This document shows, one piece after another, positions 5,390 to 8,398 of a stretch of 8,398 bases of DNA. A program made the translations under genes and the position numbers. Position 1 is the stretch's first letter, and each line of letters begins with the position of its first letter. Under the pieces are notes generated by a model, which saw only the letters and a program-made list of their open reading frames with translations, ran no database searches and was not told the origin of the DNA. The DNA comes from an uncultured Veillonella sp. (lineage in GTDB: Bacteria; Bacillota; Negativicutes; Veillonellales; Veillonellaceae): assembly GCA_934202215.1 (NCBI GenBank), contig CAKPXR010000058.1, positions 1 to 8,398 on the forward strand, read 5' to 3'.

Positions 5390-5430
5390 ATGCCGCCTTT
5401 CTTTAGAAGGGCGGCATATATTTTATTTTA
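5390..5430 (+). terminator. Intrinsic terminator of thrC
   Basis: ATGCCGCCTTTCT (5390-5402) pairs with AGAAGGGCGGCAT (5405-5417), 13 bp with one G-U pair; the top pair or pairs must open to form the loop. A T-rich tract follows (5421-5429, interrupted by one A). It begins only 4 bases after the stop codon. Confidence 0.92.
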
Positions 5431-5465
5431 TAGACATTGTATATAAACTGATTTAGCTAGATGAT

Positions 5466-5494
5466 TTGTGTCAGTAACTATTTAGCTATATTAT
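5466..5494 (+). promoter_or_regulatory. Weak promoter candidate of the EamA transporter gene
   Basis: TTGTGT (5466-5471) and TATTAT (5489-5494) are 17 bases apart. The -35 matches consensus at three positions only and overlapping TATATT (5487-5492) is an alternative -10. A promoter is expected here because a strong terminator precedes the gene, but the exact boxes are uncertain. Confidence 0.35.
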
Positions 5495-5517
5495 AGTAAA
5501 AGTATATAGGAGGTAGT

Positions 5518-6405
5518 ATGGCTAAAAAAGGTCTTATGTATGCACTGTTGTCGGCACTCTTGTTGAGTACGATGAATTTGTTTGTAAAGATGCTAGGTTC
5601 CAATATTCCATCTGGAGAAATTGCCTTTTTCCGGGGTTTGTTTGGAACTGTGGCAGTGCTCATTGTTATGTATGCCCAAGGTATTAGATTCTCTAAAGAG
5701 GATAGAGGCCATCTTATTATGCGTGGTTTATATGGCGGCTTTGGTATGGTATGTAACTTTATAGCTTTGGTGCATTTAAAGTTATCCGATGCAACGATTT
5801 TATTTCAAACATCAGGTATATTCGTTCTGATTTTTAGTGCTTTATTTCTTAAAGAACGGGTACCTAAAGGGGCCGGTAAATGGCTTCTTTTGATCTTTAT
5901 TGCTGTAATGGTTATGGTAAATCCATTTAGTTTCACTGGATTTACATGGTTTGCCTTAGTAGCTATTTTAGGAGCTGCTTTATCTGCTGCAGCGTATACG
6001 ACAATTCGTCTCATATCTAAGCGAGGTAAGCATAGTAATTTTGAAATCATGGCGTATTTCATGATTACAGGTATGATTGCTGGTCTCGTTACTACTGATA
6101 AGCTCGTTATGCCTCAAGGTACAGATTGGTTAATCATTTTTGCCATTGGTGGTATTAGCGTGGTAGCTCAGTTTTTCTTGACTGGTGCCTTTGTTACGAC
6201 GAATGCTGTAGTAGCGCAATTCTTACAATATGTTGGTGTATTTATTAGTTCCTTCTATGGATTCCTATTCTTTGGTGAAAGCTTGTCTATTGAAACCATA
6301 GGCGCTGGTGTTGCCATGTTCGTATCCTCTGTTATGTTGGCTCGACTCAAAGAGCAAAGTGGACCTTTACGAGAAGGGAAGGTCATAGAGGATAAAATTA
6401 AATAA
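5518..6405 (+). CDS. EamA/DMT-superfamily transporter, ten membrane helices
   Basis: This 295-residue inner-membrane protein has the duplicated five-helix arrangement of the drug/metabolite transporter superfamily. Hydrophobic segments cover nearly its whole length, starting at MYALLSALLLSTMNLFVK (7-24). The first EamA half ends near LKERVPKGAGKW (111-122), whose Glu is conserved, and the second half ends with the equivalent FFGESLSIETIGAG (251-264). A charged cytoplasmic tail closes the protein (276-295). AGGAGG (5508-5513) lies 4 bases before the ATG. Members export or import amino acids, nucleotides, sugars or other metabolites. The substrate cannot be read from this sequence, and the neighbouring thrC gene is not good evidence for threonine export because a terminator separates them. 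Confidence 0.9.
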   Translation: MAKKGLMYALLSALLLSTMNLFVKMLGSNIPSGEIAFFRGLFGTVAVLIVMYAQGIRFSKEDRGHLIMRGLYGGFGMVCNFIALVHLKLSDATILFQTSGIFVLIFSALFLKERVPKGAGKWLLLIFIAVMVMVNPFSFTGFTWFALVAILGAALSAAAYTTIRLISKRGKHSNFEIMAYFMITGMIAGLVTTDKLVMPQGTDWLIIFAIGGISVVAQFFLTGAFVTTNAVVAQFLQYVGVFISSFYGFLFFGESLSIETIGAGVAMFVSSVMLARLKEQSGPLREGKVIEDKIK

Positions 6406-6417
6406 TTATGGAATGTC

Positions 6418-6441
6418 TTATGGTACGAAAAGTACGCATAA
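6418..6441. other. Hairpin-forming sequence without a T tract
   Basis: TTATGGTAC (6418-6426) can pair with GTACGCATAA (6432-6441) with one bulged G and a GAAAA loop. It lies just after the transporter gene where a terminator is expected, but no run of T follows. It may be a degenerate terminator, an mRNA 3' stabiliser, or chance. Confidence 0.3.
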
Positions 6442-6518
6442 ATACTGATTTATTACAATAATAGATAGGACTATGAAAAACTATATTAAATAAATTCGAA
6501 AAACTACATCGAAAATTG

Positions 6519-6547
6519 TTGACATCTCTTCATCTTTCCTTTATGAT
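6519..6547 (+). promoter_or_regulatory. Promoter of mscL
   Basis: TTGACA (6519-6524) is exact and TATGAT (6542-6547) differs from consensus at one base; the spacer is 17 bases. Transcription would start near 6554, leaving a leader of about 45 bases. Confidence 0.85.
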
Positions 6548-6599
6548 TAGTACAGTTATTAACGCATTCTCAATTAAGTGTATCTAGGAGTAGTGAGAA

Positions 6600-7067
6600 A
6601 TGAAAGAATTTTTGAACGATTTTAAAGCTTTTGCATTCAAAGGTAACATGATGGACCTAGCTATTGGTATGATTATTGGTGCTGCTTTTACTGCATTGGT
6701 TAACTCTGTTGTAAGTAACTTGTTCATGCCTATTATCAGCTTGTTCACAGGCGGTATTGATTTCAGTAACTTGTACTTGCCATTAAGCGTAGGATCTAAA
6801 GACGCATTCATGGCTGGTGCTGATATTGCTACAGCTCGTGCAGCAGGCTCTGTATTGCCATACGGTACATTCATTACTGACTTGATTCAATTCTTGATCT
6901 TGGCATTTGTTGTATTCTTGATGGTTCGTGCATTAGCTAAAATGATGAAAAGCGCGAAAGAAGAGGAAGCTGCTGAAGCACCTACAACAAAAGAATGTCA
7001 ATTCTGTAAAACAGAAATTCACATTGATGCAGTTAAATGTCCTAACTGTACAGCAGATTTGAAATAA
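6600..7067 (+). CDS. mscL: Large-conductance mechanosensitive channel MscL with zinc-ribbon tail
   Basis: MscL opens a wide pore in the inner membrane when turgor stretches it, releasing solutes during osmotic downshock. The N-terminal helix and TM1 are plain: FKAFAFKGNMMDLAIGMIIG (8-27) matches the family signature, followed by the IDF segment (53-55), a periplasmic loop (about 56-87) and TM2 (about 88-111, YGTFITDLIQF onward). The usual C-terminal helix (LLTEIRDLL in E. coli) is missing. Instead, after an acidic Ala/Glu linker, two CxxC pairs occur (Cys133/136 and Cys147/150, in KECQFC and KCPNC), a zinc-ribbon pattern. At 155 residues it is slightly longer than the E. coli protein (136). 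AGGAG (6586-6590) lies 9 bases before the ATG. Identity is secure; the function of the zinc ribbon is not known to me. Confidence 0.96.
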   Translation: MKEFLNDFKAFAFKGNMMDLAIGMIIGAAFTALVNSVVSNLFMPIISLFTGGIDFSNLYLPLSVGSKDAFMAGADIATARAAGSVLPYGTFITDLIQFLILAFVVFLMVRALAKMMKSAKEEEAAEAPTTKECQFCKTEIHIDAVKCPNCTADLK

Positions 7068-7087
7068 TTCAAATTAAAAATCTAAAT

Positions 7088-7120
7088 AAAAGGAGTAAGG
7101 TTTAAGCCTTACTCCTTTTT
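7088..7120. terminator. Strong intrinsic terminator of mscL
   Basis: AAAAGGAGTAAGG (7088-7100) pairs perfectly with CCTTACTCCTTTT (7107-7119), 13 bp around a 6-base loop, with a T run at its end. The A-rich left arm allows function from the opposite strand too. Confidence 0.92.
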
Positions 7121-7140
7121 GTTGTATAGCATAGCTTTCT

Positions 7141-7161
7141 AGTATAAAATATACTTATAAT
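7141..7161 (+). promoter_or_regulatory. Promoter and possible operator region of the dehydrogenase gene
   Basis: AGTATAAAATATACT (7141-7155) is an inverted repeat with 6-bp arms, directly touching a TATAAT (7156-7161) that could serve as -10 box, with no good -35. A second TATACT copy within AAATATACT (7200-7208) repeats a 9-base string at 7147-7155, and TTTAGTA (7161-7167) is inverted as TACTAAA (7205-7211). These may be operator half-sites, but the whole region is very A/T-rich, so chance is possible. Confidence 0.4.
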
Positions 7162-7238
7162 TTAGTAAATTTATTTCGATATAAAATATTAGAATTATTA
7201 AATATACTAAACGAAATTCTATTGAAAGGATCATAAAT

Positions 7239-8288
7239 ATGGAAAAAAAGCCTCTTGTTGTTGTAAATGGTTTAGTTCGTAAAGATGCTATTGCCTATTT
7301 AAAAGAGCATGTCGAAGTGCGGCAATGGACTGAAAAGACAGTTATGCCCAGGGAAATATTAAAGGAATGGCTCGTTGATGCGGACGGGTTGTGGTGTGTA
7401 AGACCTTTAGATGTAGATGGTGATTTAGTAAAAAATGCTCCTAATTTAAAGGTTATTGCTCAGGCAGCTGTAGGGTATGATAATGTAAAGATTGATGAAT
7501 TAACAGCTGCAGGTATTCCTTACGGTAATACGCCAGGCGTTTTAAATGAAACTGTTGCAGAGCTTGCGTTTACATTAATCGCCACTGCTAGTCGTCGTAT
7601 TCTGGAAAATGCTAATTTCGTAAAAGAAGGTCGTTGGGCCCAACGACCTTCTAATATTAAAGGTTTTGATTTGAGTCGCCGCACCCTTGGCATTATTGGT
7701 ATGGGTTCTATTGGTGTATCTATTTCTCGTCGTGCTCGTGCCTTCGGTATGACTGTTGTATATCATAATCGTAACCAGCGTATGGATGATAGAATTCATA
7801 AAACAACCTATATGGAGTTAGATGATCTTTTAGCCACAAGTGATGTAGTTTGTGTGATGGCTCCATTAACAGATGAAACCTATCACATGTGTGATGAAGC
7901 ATTCTTCAAGAAAATGAAAAACACTGCTTTATTTGTAAATGTCGGCCGTGGCCCTATTGTTGATACGGATGCTTTGATTAACGCCTTAGAAGCAGGCGAA
8001 ATTGATTATGCGGCACTTGATGTGACAGACCCAGAACCATTACCGGCAAATCATCCTTTATTAGATGTTGAAAACTGTCTCATTGTACCGCATATTGGTT
8101 CCTATACAGATCGCACACGTTATGATATGTCTATTTTGACAGCTGATAATATTATTGCTGGTGTCCATGAAAAACCATTAAAAACTTGTGTGAATGAAGA
8201 AGTTAATTATAAAAAGCCACAAATGGATGTAGAATCTGCCATAGAAGAACTTAAAAAAGCTGGCGTTGATTTATCTGATTTCGACTAA
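7239..8288 (+). CDS. D-2-hydroxyacid dehydrogenase (glyoxylate/hydroxypyruvate reductase type)
   Basis: This 349-residue cytoplasmic enzyme of the D-isomer-specific 2-hydroxyacid dehydrogenase family interconverts a 2-keto acid and its D-2-hydroxyacid. The family order is complete: substrate region AAVGYDNV (76-83) and NTPGVLNETVAELA (97-110), dinucleotide motif GMGSIG (154-159), catalytic Arg237 in NVGRGPIVD, Glu266 in DPEPLP, and His285 in VPHIGS. After the second beta strand, HNRNQR (176-181) offers basic residues where NAD enzymes have an acidic one, so NADP(H) preference is likely. The closest type I can name is GhrB-like glyoxylate/hydroxypyruvate or 2-ketogluconate reductase; substrate is not certain. 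A C-terminal charged extension (about 322-349) goes beyond the usual length of about 325. AAAGGA (7225-7230) sits 8 bases before the ATG. A perfect palindrome lies in codons 129-138. Confidence 0.92.
   Translation: MEKKPLVVVNGLVRKDAIAYLKEHVEVRQWTEKTVMPREILKEWLVDADGLWCVRPLDVDGDLVKNAPNLKVIAQAAVGYDNVKIDELTAAGIPYGNTPGVLNETVAELAFTLIATASRRILENANFVKEGRWAQRPSNIKGFDLSRRTLGIIGMGSIGVSISRRARAFGMTVVYHNRNQRMDDRIHKTTYMELDDLLATSDVVCVMAPLTDETYHMCDEAFFKKMKNTALFVNVGRGPIVDTDALINALEAGEIDYAALDVTDPEPLPANHPLLDVENCLIVPHIGSYTDRTRYDMSILTADNIIAGVHEKPLKTCVNEEVNYKKPQMDVESAIEELKKAGVDLSDFD
7625..7652. repeat. Perfect 28-bp palindrome inside the dehydrogenase gene
   Basis: The left half AGAAGGTCGTTGGG (7625-7638) is followed without spacer by its exact reverse complement (7639-7652). 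It encodes part of KEGRWAQRPS (residues 129-138) and keeps the frame open. As RNA it would form a 12-bp stem with a GGCC loop. It is much richer in G+C than its surroundings. No T run follows on the + strand; on the minus strand a short T-rich stretch does. Confidence 0.9.
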
Positions 8289-8329
8289 TACCACAAGACC
8301 TCAAAAGATATGCGGTATTACGCAAAATA

Positions 8330-8338
8330 TGGTAAAAT
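8330..8338 (+). promoter_or_regulatory. Possible extended -10 promoter of the last gene
   Basis: TGGTAAAAT fits an extended -10 element (TGn followed by a near-consensus hexamer) 29 bases before the ATG at 8368. No -35 box is clear. The dehydrogenase gene has no convincing terminator before it, so readthrough into the last gene is also possible. Confidence 0.4.
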
Positions 8339-8367
8339 AAAAGAATGTTTATCCTATGGAGGTTAGA

Positions 8368-8398
8368 ATGTTGGAACATAAAGATATTGAACAAACTG
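8368..8398 (+). CDS. Start of a further gene, cut by the window edge
   Basis: GGAGG (8358-8362) stands 5 bases before an ATG, and the frame reads MLEHKDIEQT to the end of the window. Ten residues are too few to identify a family. The gap of 79 bases to the dehydrogenase and the possible promoter leave open whether the two are cotranscribed. Confidence 0.6.
   Translation, partial: MLEHKDIEQT

Noticed and set aside
5431..5459. TAGACA at 5431 as the -35 box of the transporter gene.
   Set aside because: At 17 bases the -10 position reads TAGCTA, which fits poorly; the later pair (5466/5489) is slightly better placed.
8286..8320. Inverted repeat TAATACC / GGTATTA after the dehydrogenase as a terminator.
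   Set aside because: The loop is over 20 bases, the stem is A/T-rich, and no T run follows.
1..8398. CRISPR arrays, insertion sequences, rRNA or tRNA genes.
   Set aside because: I saw no spaced direct repeats, transposase motifs, or tRNA/rRNA signatures on either strand.

Overview
The window looks like the end of a prophage joined to ordinary chromosome of a low-GC, diderm member of the Firmicutes. Veillonella or a close relative (Negativicutes) is my best guess. The guess rests on the A/T-rich intergenic regions, strong AGGAGG-type ribosome sites, and the need for spanin-like proteins, which only makes sense for a host with an outer membrane. It is an inference from protein style, not from a database match. 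Every gene I can support is on the + strand.

Region 1 (1-1943) is a phage lysis cassette packed with overlaps: the tail end of an unidentified upstream phage gene, a membrane-anchored coiled-coil protein, a two-helix holin candidate, an Amidase_2 endolysin without a signal peptide, and then two genes read in different frames over the same 398 bases. These two start 4 bases apart (ATGTATG) behind one shared ribosome site. One encodes a membrane-anchored helical protein like an inner-membrane spanin; the other an exported coiled-coil protein. Both show the same 14-residue (42-base) periodicity. The cassette closes with structured 3' sequence and an intrinsic terminator. This overprinted pair is the most unusual thing in the window.

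Region 2 (1944-2581) is a single-gene unit: a consensus promoter (TTGACA, 17 bases, TATAAT) with a perfect inverted repeat filling the spacer, a 155-residue helix-turn-helix protein and a strong terminator. It may be the last prophage gene or the first host gene; the prophage boundary probably lies between 1807 and 2760.

Region 3 (2582-8398) is host chromosome with independently transcribed genes: a DyP-type heme peroxidase, threonine synthase (thrC), a ten-helix EamA/DMT transporter, the large-conductance mechanosensitive channel MscL with a zinc-ribbon tail, a D-2-hydroxyacid dehydrogenase, and the first codons of another gene. Good intrinsic terminators follow the peroxidase, thrC and mscL, and promoter-like sequences precede most genes, so they do not form one operon. 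The dehydrogenase gene contains a perfect 28-bp palindrome inside its coding sequence, which is unexpected.
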